A stretch of DNA of 37,606 nucleotides from NCBI GenBank assembly GCA_028723425.1, contig JAQYEZ010000047.1:1-37606 (forward strand), read 5' to 3'. The notes under the pieces were generated by a model. It made no database searches. It had not been told where the DNA came from and worked only from the letters and a program-made list of their open reading frames with translations. A program made the translations under genes and the position numbers. Below are positions 25,496-34,600 of the stretch, piece after piece. Origin of the DNA: Peptoniphilaceae bacterium. Lineage in GTDB: Bacteria; Bacillota; Clostridia; Tissierellales; Peptoniphilaceae. Within the stretch, counting starts at the first letter, position 1. Each line of letters opens with the position of its first letter.

Positions 25496-26689
25496 ATGCT
25501 AGAAAATTTAAATGAAAAAGGATTTAACACAAAGGCTATACACGGTGGAGTATTTAAGGATCAATTTGGATCATTAGCAGTTCCAGTATATCAAACATCA
25601 ACATTTATCTTTGATAATGCAGAACAAGGTGGCAAAAGATTTGCCCTTGAAGAACCAGGCTATATCTATTCTAGACTAGGCAATCCAACAGTTAGTGTAG
25701 TAGAGGAAAAACTTGCTATGCTTGAAGGAGCAGAGGCTGCAGTAGCAACTGCATCAGGTATGGGAGCTATCACATCATCAATATGGCCATTTATTTCTGC
25801 GGGAGATCATATAGTAGCAGGTCAAACTCTTTATGGCTGTACCTTTGCCTATCTTAACCATGGAATTTCAAGAATGGGTGTAGATATAGACTTTGTAGAT
25901 ACATCTGATCCTATAAATGTTAAAAATGCAATAAAAGAAAATACAAAAATTGTTTATTTGGAAACTCCAGTAAATCCAACTATGTTACTTGCAGATATTG
26001 AAGAAATTTCAAAAATTGCTCACCAAATTCCAGGCTGTAGGGTAATAGTAGATAACACATTTGCATCTCCTTACCTACAAAATCCATTAGCTCTAGGTGC
26101 TGACATAGTTGTTCATTCTGCAACAAAATACCTAAATGGTCATGGGGATTTAATAGCTGGTATAGTTTGTGGTAGTAAAGAAGATATGGCAGAAGTTAGA
26201 ATGGTTGGCCTAAAAGATATGACAGGGGCAGTTATGGATGCTCATTCTGCTTTCTTGATGGCAAGAGGTATGAAGACCTTAGGAATTAGGATGGATAGAC
26301 ACTGTGAAAACGCACAAAAGGTCGCAGAATTCTTGGAAAGCCATCCTGCAGTAGAAAAAGTTTACTATCCAGGTCTAAAATCATTCGAACAATATGACCT
26401 AGCTCAAAAACAAATGAAGAAGCCAGGTGCTATGATGAGTTTCGAAGTTAAGGGTATAGAAGAAGGAAGAACGATAATGAATAATGTAAAACTTTGTTCT
26501 TTGGCAGTATCTCTTGGCGATACAGAAACTTTAATCCAACACCCTGCAACAATGACCCACTCAACATATTCACCTGAAGAATTAAAAGAGGCAGGAATCC
26601 CACAAGGACTTGTTAGACTATCTGTAGGTCTAGAAGATGTTGACGATATTATAGAAGATTTAAAACAAGCCTTAGATCTTTTAATATAA
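25496..26689 (+). CDS. megL: L-Methionine gamma-lyase
   Basis: The 397-residue PLP enzyme of the Cys/Met-metabolism family splits methionine to methanethiol, ammonia and 2-oxobutyrate. The PLP lysine is K211 in SATKYLNGHGD. The phosphate-binding region includes YSRLGNPT and ASGMGAI. YGCTFA carries Cys115 at the position of the methionine gamma-lyase-typical cysteine (C116 in Pseudomonas), which separates it from cystathionine lyases. AAGGAG precedes the ATG. No terminator lies between it and the carrier gene 79 bp upstream, so it can be in the same operon. Its product 2-oxobutyrate can feed pyruvate:ferredoxin oxidoreductase-type enzymes. Confidence 0.9.
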   Translation: MLENLNEKGFNTKAIHGGVFKDQFGSLAVPVYQTSTFIFDNAEQGGKRFALEEPGYIYSRLGNPTVSVVEEKLAMLEGAEAAVATASGMGAITSSIWPFISAGDHIVAGQTLYGCTFAYLNHGISRMGVDIDFVDTSDPINVKNAIKENTKIVYLETPVNPTMLLADIEEISKIAHQIPGCRVIVDNTFASPYLQNPLALGADIVVHSATKYLNGHGDLIAGIVCGSKEDMAEVRMVGLKDMTGAVMDAHSAFLMARGMKTLGIRMDRHCENAQKVAEFLESHPAVEKVYYPGLKSFEQYDLAQKQMKKPGAMMSFEVKGIEEGRTIMNNVKLCSLAVSLGDTETLIQHPATMTHSTYSPEELKEAGIPQGLVRLSVGLEDVDDIIEDLKQALDLLI

Positions 26690-26705
26690 GTTAAGCTTAT
26701 AAATG

Positions 26706-26737
26706 GGACTGGAAAAGAAATACAGCTTTTCCAGTCC
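26706..26737 (+). terminator. 12-bp perfect hairpin after megL
   Basis: GGACTGGAAAAG (26706-26717) pairs perfectly with CTTTTCCAGTCC (26726-26737) around an 8-base loop. The tail is TAAAATATATAAGG rather than a T run, and it runs into the next gene's RBS. It may be a partial terminator or an mRNA-stability element that lowers expression of the downstream gene. Confidence 0.55.
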
Positions 26738-26758
26738 TAAAATATATAAGGAGTAATT

Positions 26759-27976
26759 ATGTTATTTGACCCTGAATTAATTAAAAGCCAAGCCCAAATT
26801 GATGATAGCTTTTACCTATATAGCCAAAAAGAAATAAATAAGCGCATAGATCAGTTACAAAAGTATTTTCCAGAAATTGAATTTATCTATTCTATGAAGT
26901 GCAATTCTAATCCCTTTGTTACAAAATCTATATTCAATAGGTCCTTGGGAGCAGATGCTGCTAGTGCTGGGGAAGTAAGGCTTGCTTCATATTTAGGTTT
27001 AAAGAAGGATAAGATTTATTATTCTGCCCCAGGTAAATCAAATAAAGACATTGAAAGATCTATAAAAGATGCTACAATAATAGCAGATTCCTTGGGTGAA
27101 ATAGAAAAAATAGATAGGATTTGTAAAGACTTGGGTATCATTGAGAATATAGGGCTTAGGATAAATCCTGATTTTTCTTTCTATTCAAAAGAAAAAACAT
27201 CTTCCAAATTTGGCATAGACCAAGATCAAGTGCTGGATTTTTTGCACAATAATAAATATAGCCATATAAGAATAAGCGGAATACATGTTCATCTACATTC
27301 GCAAGAATTAGACCCTGATTGGCTTATAAATTACTATAAAAATGTACTAAATCTTGCAGAAAAGATAGCAAAAGAAATAAAAAAAGAGCTAGACTTTGTT
27401 AATATGGGATCAGGCATAGGCATAGATTATTCTATAGATGATAGGCCTATAGACTTGGAGTATTTGGCAAAAGAATCTAACAAACTTATCAAAAAATTTA
27501 GGGATAAGTACAAAAATACAAAAATCATAATAGAAACAGGTAGATTTTTGGTTGGAAAAGCAGGCCTTTATGTTAGTAAGGTTATTGACAAAAAAGTATC
27601 CAATGGAAAGACTTATGTTATCCTAAAAAACACCTTGAATGGCTTTATAAGACCTGCTATAGAAGAATTTGTAAGTACTTTGTCAGCTGATAAGAAAGTA
27701 AAAGCATGGGAACCTCTTTTTACAGGCAAGGGTTCCTTCCAATATAAGGTAATAAATAAAACTAAGGAAAAAGAAAGAGTAAATTTGGTTGGAAACTTGT
27801 GTACAGCAACAGATATGATAGCAGAAGATATAGAAATAGAAAGACTAGAACCTGGAGATCTTTTGCTAATTAACAATGCTGGCGCCTATGCGGCAGTTCT
27901 AACTCCTATGCAATTTGCATCATTAGAAAAACCTGTAGAATATCTTCTTAGCGAAGATAATCAATTATTAAATTAG
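26759..27976 (+). CDS. Fold-III PLP-dependent decarboxylase, substrate unknown
   Basis: The 405-residue protein has the alanine-racemase-like barrel plus C-terminal sheet domain of the ornithine/diaminopimelate decarboxylase superfamily. The PLP lysine lies in FIYSMKCNSNP. Barrel motifs are GIHVHLHSQ, MGSGIGIDY and IETGRFLVGKAG. The second-subunit active-site cysteine is in GNLCTATDMIAED, and the C-terminus holds NNAGAYAAVLTPM. It is shorter and more diverged than a typical lysA product. Possible substrates include diaminopimelate, lysine, ornithine or a related amino acid. Being last after the methionine catabolism genes hints at amino-acid decarboxylation. The ATG is preceded by AAGGAG. Confidence 0.8.
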   Translation: MLFDPELIKSQAQIDDSFYLYSQKEINKRIDQLQKYFPEIEFIYSMKCNSNPFVTKSIFNRSLGADAASAGEVRLASYLGLKKDKIYYSAPGKSNKDIERSIKDATIIADSLGEIEKIDRICKDLGIIENIGLRINPDFSFYSKEKTSSKFGIDQDQVLDFLHNNKYSHIRISGIHVHLHSQELDPDWLINYYKNVLNLAEKIAKEIKKELDFVNMGSGIGIDYSIDDRPIDLEYLAKESNKLIKKFRDKYKNTKIIIETGRFLVGKAGLYVSKVIDKKVSNGKTYVILKNTLNGFIRPAIEEFVSTLSADKKVKAWEPLFTGKGSFQYKVINKTKEKERVNLVGNLCTATDMIAEDIEIERLEPGDLLLINNAGAYAAVLTPMQFASLEKPVEYLLSEDNQLLN

Positions 27977-28010
27977 AACTTACTTCTTAAAGAATTATAT
28001 ATATCAATGT

Positions 28011-28047
28011 AGCAAAAAAGCAGAAATAGGGCTGCTTTTTTGCTGTT
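28011..28047 (+). terminator. Terminator after the decarboxylase gene
   Basis: AGCAAAAAAGCAG (28011-28023) and CTGCTTTTTTGCT (28032-28044) form a perfect 13-bp stem with an 8-base loop. T-rich sequence follows. Confidence 0.8.
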
Positions 28048-28353
28048 TTAGATAGAAAATTATAAGAGTAAATTTCAAAAAAAGCTTAGAGTATTTTGGG
28101 ATAAAATAGATAAGAAAGATTTTTTAATTTCTATTTTTTATGAATAATTATATGTCCTTATTCTAAATAAAAGATAAAAAGCTTGCAAAATATGAATAAA
28201 CATGCCTTATGCTTTATAAATTTTAATAAGTAACAAGACTTTACAAAGTCCTATATTTACATATTTTCCTATCTTACTTTTAAAAAATATAAAAATATGT
28301 TAACCTTTACATATGAATATATACATTATTTTTACATAAAGGGAGATATAATT
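28048..28353 (+). other. Intergenic region before the DUF554 gene
   Basis: About 300 bp of very AT-rich DNA with no convincing gene. A small inverted repeat GACTTT-AC-AAAGTC (28237-28250) could be an operator. No clear promoter was assigned. Confidence 0.5.
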
Positions 28354-29070
28354 TTGGGTACAGTTTATAATGTTATTCTCATTTTGTTTGGAGGATTAAT
28401 AGGAAGGCTTTTGGGTAAGTATCTTAGCCCCAAAATAGAAGAAACAACCTTAAAGATAACAGGTATTGCTATAATAATGCTTGGCGTTTCAGGTTGCTTA
28501 TCAAAAATGCTTGTCATGGAAGCAGACGGACTTAAAACTCGTGGGGAAATAGTGATCCTAGTAAGTTTGGGTCTAGGATCAATTGTTGGAGAGATAATAG
28601 ACTTTGATACTAAAATTTACAAGTTTGGTATGTGGCTAAAAGAGAAGTCTGGATCAAAAGATGATTCTACCTTTGTTACATCCTTTGTAGCAGCAACTTG
28701 TACTGTTTGTATAGGAGCTATGGCAATAGTAGGATCTATAGAAGATGGAATAGATGGCAATCACTCAATTCTTCTTGCTAAGGGAGTTTCTGATCTTATT
28801 GTTGTTGCTATAATGAGTTCAACCCAAGGAAAGGGACCGATTTTTTCTGTAATACCAGTTATTATTTTCCAAGGATCCATAAGCCTAATCTCACATTTTT
28901 TAGGACCCATCATACCTTTTTATGCTATCCATAATCTTTCCATGGTAGGAAATGTCCTTATATCAACTGTAGGTATAAACATTACTTTTGCTAGCAAAAT
29001 AAGGGTTGCAAACATTCTTCCAGCCCTTATAGTAGCAGGTCTTTTGGGTGGTCTTGGTTTTATAAATTAA
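28354..29070 (+). CDS. DUF554 family membrane protein
   Basis: The 238-residue protein has about seven hydrophobic spans. It starts LGTVYNVILILFGGLIGRLLG, the standard opening of DUF554 (GTxxNxxxIxxGGxxG), followed by GIAIIMLGVSG, and later FVAATCTVCIGAMAIVGSIEDG. The function of DUF554 proteins is unknown. The start chosen is TTG 28354, with AAGGGAG eight bases upstream; an upstream ATG at 28297 lacks an RBS and adds residues not seen in the family. It is followed after 11 bases by the YjjG-type phosphatase gene, so both are co-transcribed. Confidence 0.8.
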   Translation: MGTVYNVILILFGGLIGRLLGKYLSPKIEETTLKITGIAIIMLGVSGCLSKMLVMEADGLKTRGEIVILVSLGLGSIVGEIIDFDTKIYKFGMWLKEKSGSKDDSTFVTSFVAATCTVCIGAMAIVGSIEDGIDGNHSILLAKGVSDLIVVAIMSSTQGKGPIFSVIPVIIFQGSISLISHFLGPIIPFYAIHNLSMVGNVLISTVGINITFASKIRVANILPALIVAGLLGGLGFIN

Positions 29071-29081
29071 AGGAGAATTTT

Positions 29082-29765
29082 GTGATTAAATATATTTTAT
29101 GGGATATAGATGCGACTTTGCTTGATTTTGATCTAGCAGAAGATAATTCTATTAGATATTGTTTTGATTATTTTGATTTGGGCTTTTGTTCAGCTGATAA
29201 GCTTTTAGCTTATAAAAAGATAAATGATAAGTATTGGAAGGCTTTAGAAAGAAGAGAGATAGACAAAAAGCAAGTTTTGATAGGAAGATTTGTAGAGTTT
29301 TTCAATAAATATGGTTATGATGCATCTATTGCCGAAGATTTTAATGAAAAGTACCAAAAGTCCTTGGCAAAATTTTCAGAATTTAATCCCTTTGCCGAGG
29401 AAATTGTAGCCTATTTTCATGGCAAATACAGGCAATTTGGGGCAACAAATGGAACTAAAATAGCCCAAGTGGGAAAATTAAAAAAATCGGGTCTTGATAA
29501 AAGCTTGGAGAAAGTTTTTATTTCAGAAGAACTAGGAGTAGAAAAACCAGCCAAGGAATTTTTTGACTACATATTTTCCTATATTGGAGATTATAATAAA
29601 AATTCCTATGTGATAATAGGAGATTCCTTGACTTCAGATATTCAAGGTGGAGTAAATGCAGCTATAAAAACCATATGGTTTAATCCCAAAAACCATCAAA
29701 ATACCTTAAATCTTAGAACTGATTATGTTATTAAAAGCCTAAAAGATCTAAAAGAGATCTTATAA
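29082..29765 (+). CDS. HAD phosphatase, YjjG-type nucleotidase
   Basis: The 227-residue haloacid-dehalogenase hydrolase has motif I DIDATLLDF (Asp8 nucleophile, Asp10 acid/base), a helical cap, motif III lysine in EELGVEKPAKEFF and motif IV IIGDSLTSDIQGG. The WDIDATLLDFD...AE start and the overall length match YjjG-type pyrimidine nucleotidases, which clear non-canonical nucleoside monophosphates. Other HAD activities remain possible. It starts at GTG 29082, with AAGGAG directly upstream. A long imperfect hairpin follows the stop codon. Confidence 0.8.
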   Translation: MIKYILWDIDATLLDFDLAEDNSIRYCFDYFDLGFCSADKLLAYKKINDKYWKALERREIDKKQVLIGRFVEFFNKYGYDASIAEDFNEKYQKSLAKFSEFNPFAEEIVAYFHGKYRQFGATNGTKIAQVGKLKKSGLDKSLEKVFISEELGVEKPAKEFFDYIFSYIGDYNKNSYVIIGDSLTSDIQGGVNAAIKTIWFNPKNHQNTLNLRTDYVIKSLKDLKEIL

Positions 29766-29907
29766 AATAAAAAGCTTTTGCAAAATTAATTTCTATATAA
29801 GAGGGAAAAGTACCGGTAAACTTTAAATTTTAATCAAAGACTAGGCTTTAAAATTAAAGTTTTTCAAAATAGAAATACTAATTTTATGCTGCAAGAGCTT
29901 TTTTATT
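29766..29907 (+). repeat. 142-bp imperfect palindrome
   Basis: The left arm starts AATAAAAAGCTTTTGCA (29766-29782) and the right arm ends TGCAAGAGCTTTTTTATT (29890-29907). Inner segments also pair: AAATTA, TTTCTAT/ATAGAAA and AAACTTTAA/TTAAAGTTT. An unpaired internal block contains agagggaaaagtaccggt. The right arm's T-run could end the yjjG-like transcript. The nested symmetry also fits a miniature inverted-repeat element or structured RNA. Confidence 0.65.
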
Positions 29908-30257
29908 ATAAAAAATAGACATAGAAAGCAAAAAAACGTAAAAAAACAACCAAAATAATCGGAACGATGTTTCTGAATTTACGATAATATATACAAGGCT
30001 AAGATCATTTATGAATGAACAAGCTATAGGATGATTTAAAAAAATGATAAAGTTTAGCCTAATAATTATATCCTAATAGAGAGAAGAATTATAAAGGAAA
30101 ACGATAACAATAAGCCTTTTATAAGGCATGCGATATTTTTAGTTATATTTTTAAATACAAGAGAATTAGTCTTATAATCCACAGAAATTAGAAGAAAGCA
30201 AATTAATTTTTATTAATTTTATAAATATATTTTAAAAAAAGCAGAAAAAACCTTGTT
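29908..30257 (+). other. Intergenic region upstream of the DAACS gene
   Basis: About 350 bp without a convincing gene. It holds the small hairpin GCCTT-TTAT-AAGGC (30114-30127). A cre-like sequence lies at 30095-30110 and matches the 16-base consensus except for one position. Otherwise it is AT-rich sequence. Confidence 0.5.
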
Positions 30258-30281
30258 ATGAAAACGCAATCATGATATAAT
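30253..30281 (+). promoter_or_regulatory. Promoter of the DAACS symporter gene
   Basis: TTGTTA (30253-30258) and TATAAT (30276-30281) are 17 bp apart. TGA just before the -10 makes it an extended -10. The gene starts 50 bp downstream. Confidence 0.75.
30258..30273 (+). promoter_or_regulatory. cre site (CcpA binding) inside the promoter
   Basis: ATGAAAACGCAATCAT fits the catabolite-responsive-element consensus WTGNAARCGNWWWCAW at all 16 positions. It lies between the -35 and -10 hexamers, where bound CcpA would repress. This predicts shut-off of amino-acid uptake when sugars are available. Confidence 0.75.
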
Positions 30282-30330
30282 ATTTATGAACTTAAAATTC
30301 GCATAATTTGTTATTATTAGGAGGAAAAAA

Positions 30331-31533
30331 ATGAAAAAATTAGGTTTATTGCCAAGGTTGATTATTGCGATTGTTTTAGGTATTCTAATTGGTCTTTTTG
30401 GACCAGCTGTAATAGTAAGAATACTAATAACTTTCAACGGTCTATTTGGTAACTTCCTAGGCTTTGTAATTCCACTTATCATAATGGGATTTGTTATTCC
30501 AGGAATTGCAGATTTAGGATCATCAGCAGGAAAATTACTTGCAATCACAGCAGGTATAGCTTATTGTTCAACAATTCTATTTGGTACAGCTACATATATT
30601 GTTCAAAGTATAGCTCTTCCAAACTTTATCAAAGCAGGATCAATTAACTTTGACCCAGCAGCAAACAAGGGTAATGTTTTGGAACCATTCTTTGAATCAC
30701 CAATGGATCCAGTATTTGGAGTAACAACAGCTCTTATTATTTCCTTCATCTTGGGTGTTGGTATAGCAGCAGTCAATGGAGATGTATTAAAGAAAGCTGT
30801 TCATGAATTTTCAGATATCATAACAAAATTGATTTCAAACATAGTAATTCCATTATTACCAATACACATTTGTGGTATTTTTGCAAATATGGCTTACCAA
30901 GGAACAGTAGCAACAGTTCTTTCTGTATTTGCAAAGGTATTTATCATTGTAATAGCTCTTCACTGGATAACAATTTTAATCCAATACACTGTAGCAAGTT
31001 CTATTGGAGGCGGAAGTCCATTTACAAAAATCAAAAACATATTCCCAGCTTATATGACAGCTATAGGAACACAATCATCTGCAGCTACAATACCAGTTAC
31101 TTTAAGACAAACTTATCAAATGGGCGTTAACAAGGGTATAGCAGACTTTGTAATTCCTCTTTGTGCAACAATCCACTTATCAGGATCAACAATAACATTA
31201 ACATCTTGCTCTATGGCAATCTTAATGTTACAAGGAAAGATGCCTACTTTGGCTTCTTACTTCCCATTCATCCTTATGCTTGGTGTAACAATGGTAGCAG
31301 CTCCTGGAGTACCAGGTGGAGCAGTAATGGCAGCTTTAGGTATTCTACAATCAATGCTAGGCTTTACTGAACCAATGACAGCCTTGATTATAGCTCTTTA
31401 TGTAGCTCAAGACTCATTTGGTACAGCTTGTAACATTTCTGGTGATGCTGCTATAGCTTGTATAGTTAATAAGATTTCAGGTTATAAACTAGACCCACAA
31501 GCTAACAAAGAGCTAATAGAAGAAATTCACTAA
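30331..31533 (+). CDS. DAACS sodium symporter, probably serine/threonine or neutral amino acids
   Basis: The 400-residue protein has the glutamate/neutral-amino-acid symporter fold: HP1-type GTQSSAATIP, HP2-type APGVPGGAV, and TM8 QDSFGTACNISGD. In acidic-substrate members TM8 has an Arg (R397 in GltPh) that holds the side-chain carboxylate. Here the position is Gly364, while the Asp that binds the amino group is kept (D361). TM7 NMDGT is HLSGS, so one sodium-site Asp is also changed. QDS...TA.N resembles SstT, the serine/threonine symporter. This favours a neutral amino acid. Nearby threonine ammonia-lyase supports serine or threonine. A strong AGGAGG lies before the ATG. Confidence 0.85.
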   Translation: MKKLGLLPRLIIAIVLGILIGLFGPAVIVRILITFNGLFGNFLGFVIPLIIMGFVIPGIADLGSSAGKLLAITAGIAYCSTILFGTATYIVQSIALPNFIKAGSINFDPAANKGNVLEPFFESPMDPVFGVTTALIISFILGVGIAAVNGDVLKKAVHEFSDIITKLISNIVIPLLPIHICGIFANMAYQGTVATVLSVFAKVFIIVIALHWITILIQYTVASSIGGGSPFTKIKNIFPAYMTAIGTQSSAATIPVTLRQTYQMGVNKGIADFVIPLCATIHLSGSTITLTSCSMAILMLQGKMPTLASYFPFILMLGVTMVAAPGVPGGAVMAALGILQSMLGFTEPMTALIIALYVAQDSFGTACNISGDAAIACIVNKISGYKLDPQANKELIEEIH

Positions 31534-31545
31534 GAGAAATTAAAA

Positions 31546-31578
31546 TGAAAAATAGAACTCTTTGAGTTCTATTTTTCA
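31546..31578 (+). terminator. Terminator after the DAACS gene
   Basis: TGAAAAATAGAACTC (31546-31560) and GAGTTCTATTTTTCA (31564-31578) form a perfect 15-bp stem with a TTT loop and a T-rich right arm. Confidence 0.85.
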
Positions 31579-31595
31579 ATTACCGTTACATATTA

Positions 31596-31614
31596 TTCGC
31601 TAATAATAAGCGAA
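31596..31614 (+). promoter_or_regulatory. Palindrome upstream of the pyruvate oxidoreductase gene
   Basis: TTCGCT-AATAATA-AGCGAA lies 44 bp before the start codon. It could be an operator. No clear -35/-10 pair was fixed and no regulator is adjacent. Confidence 0.4.
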
Positions 31615-31658
31615 ATTAATCATAAAATGAGAAAAAATAAAAAGAAAAGGAGATTTTT

Positions 31659-34600
31659 ATGGTACTAAAAAGAAAAAAAGTAACTATGGATGGTAACACG
31701 GCAGCAGCTCATGTTTCATATGCTTTTACAGATGTTGCAACTATCTATCCTATTACACCATCTTCACCAATGCCAGAGCATATAGACAATTGGGCAGCAA
31801 ATGGTAGAAAAAATTTATATGGTAACACAGTAGCTGTAACAGAGATGCAACATGAAGGTGGAGCAGCAGGAGCTGTTCATGGATCTTTGGTTGCAGGTGC
31901 TCTAACTACTACATATACAGCATCTCAAGGTCTTTTATTGATGATTCCAGACATGTACAAAATTGCAGGTGAAAGACTACCAGCAGTATTCCATGTAGCA
32001 GCACGTTCTTTATCAACATGCTCTATCAACATGTATGGTGACCACCAAGATGTTATGGCAACAAGAGCAACTGGTTTTGCCCTACTTGCTTCAGGTTCTG
32101 TTCAAGAAATTATGGATCTTGCTCCAGTAGCTCACCTTGCAGCTATAAAATGTAGAGTTCCTTTCTTACATTTCTTTGACGGATTTAGAACAAGTCATGA
32201 AATCCAAAAAATCGAAGTTTGGGACTATGATCAATTAGAAGATTTGGTAGATTGGCAAGCAATCGATCATTTTAAAAATATTTCTTTAAACCCAAACAGA
32301 CCAACTATGAGGGGAGTATTTGAAAAAGAAGGATATTTCCAAAGAAGTGAAGCTCAAAACAAAGCTTATGCAGAAGTTAGTGGAATAGTTGAAGACTATA
32401 TGAACAAAATCAATGATAAGCTAGGCACTAACTATTCATTATTTAATTATGAAGGAGATCCAGAAGCAACCGATGTTATAGTAGCTATGGGATCTGGAAC
32501 AGATACAATCCAACAAACTGTAGATTATTTAAACAATCACGGCAAGAGAGTTGGTGTTTTAAAGGTACACCTATATAGACCATTCTCAAAAGAACACTTC
32601 CTAAAAGCTATGCCTGAAAGCGTTCAAAGAGTTTGCGTACTTGATAGAACAAAGGAAAAAGGTTCTGTAGGTGAACCTTTGTTACAAGATGTAGTCCATG
32701 TTTACCAACAAAGTGATAGAAATCCATTAATAATTGGAGGACGTTACGGTCTTGGTCAAAAAGATACAGCTCCAGCCCATATCAATGCAGTATTTGAAAA
32801 TTTAAGAAGTGAAAATCCAAAAGATCATTTCACAGTAGGAATTAATGATGATGTAATGGGAACATCTATAGAAGTTGATAAGAGCTTTGTAATAGATGAT
32901 GGAAAAACAAGCCGTTGCATATTCTGGGGCAATGGAGGAGATGGTACAGTAGGTGCCAACAAGTCTGCAATAAAGATTATAGGCGATAATACAGACCTCT
33001 TTGCCCAAGGTTACTTTGACTATGATGCTAAAAAATCTAATGGTTTGACCCTATCTCACTTGAGATTTTCACCAAACCCAATTCATGCAGCCTACTTGAT
33101 AGATGAAGCTGATTTTGTTTCATGCTCACCACAAGCCTATGTAAGACAATATGATTTGATTGGAAATTTAAAAGAAGGTGGAATCTTCTTACTTAACACA
33201 ATTTGGTCAGAAGAAGAATTAAAAGATCATCTTCCAAACAGATTAAAAGCTCAAATAGCTAACAAAAACATAGAATTCTATACAGTAAATGCTTCAAAGA
33301 TAGCAGAAGAAGTTGGTTTAGGCAATCGTACAAACATGGTAATCCAAACAGCCTTCTTTATGCTTTCAAAAGTATTGCCTATAGATGATGCTATCAAATA
33401 CTTAAAAGAATCCATAGAACATTCATATGGTATGAAAGGACAAAACGTTGTTGATATGAACAACGCTGCAGTAGATAAAACAAGAGCAGAACTAAAGAAA
33501 ATCACAGTTCCAGAATCTTGGAAAGACTCAAAGAATGACAAAATTATCTACTCAGAAAAAGAACCAGCCTTTATCAAAAACATGGTCCGTCCAATCATTT
33601 CTCTAAAAGAAAATGAACTTCCAGTTTCAACCTATCTAGCCTATGATGATGGTCTATATGAAAGTGCTACATCAAAATATGAAAAACGTGGTATAGCTCA
33701 TTATGTTCCAGAATGGAAAGTAGATAACTGTATCCAATGTAACCAATGTTCATATATTTGCCCACACGCAACAATCAGACCATTCTTACTTGATGAAAAA
33801 CAACAAGCTATGGCTCCAGCAGGTTTTGTAACAAAGAAAGCTACTGGCAAGGGACTAGAAGGATATCAATACAGAATGCAAGTTTCACCATATGACTGCA
33901 TGGGCTGTGGTAACTGCGTAGATGTATGTCCTGCTCCTAACAAAGCTTTGGAAATGAAACCAATAGAAGAACAAATAAACAAAGAAGCAGACAATTGGAT
34001 GTTTGCTCATGAAGATGTTGGCTACAAAAACGACCTAATTCCAGCTGATAATGTTAAAAATTCACAATTTAGCCAACCATTACTAGAATTCTCTGGTGCA
34101 TGTTCAGGTTGTGGTGAAACACCTTATGCTAAACTTGTAACCCAACTATTTGGGGATCACCAAATCATAGCCAATGCTACAGGATGTTCATCAATTTGGG
34201 GATCATCAGTTCCATCTATGCCATACTGTAAAAACAAAGAAGGCAAGGGTCCAGCTTGGGCAAGCTCACTATTTGAAGATGCTGCAGAATATGGTTATGG
34301 TATGTTACTAGCTGATAAGGCTAACAAAAACTCCTTAGAAAATCTAATGGAAAAATTCTTAGACCTAAAAGTTTCAAGTCCATTAAATGAAATATTTGAA
34401 TCTTGGATTAAAAATAGAACAAACTTTGATCAATCAAAGAAAGATGCCATCCAAATTGAAAGCCTAATAGCTAACAAGACAGGAAATGAAGAAGCAGACA
34501 AAATCCTTGAAAGAATTCATGCTCTAAAAGACTACCTAGTTAAGAAGAGCGTTTGGATCTATGGTGGAGATGGTTGGGCTTATGATATAGGATTCTCAGG

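Noticed and set aside
28297-28353. ATG start for the DUF554 protein
   Set aside because: There is no RBS before this ATG, and the extra 19 residues do not look like the family; TTG 28354 has AAGGGAG and the standard N-terminus.
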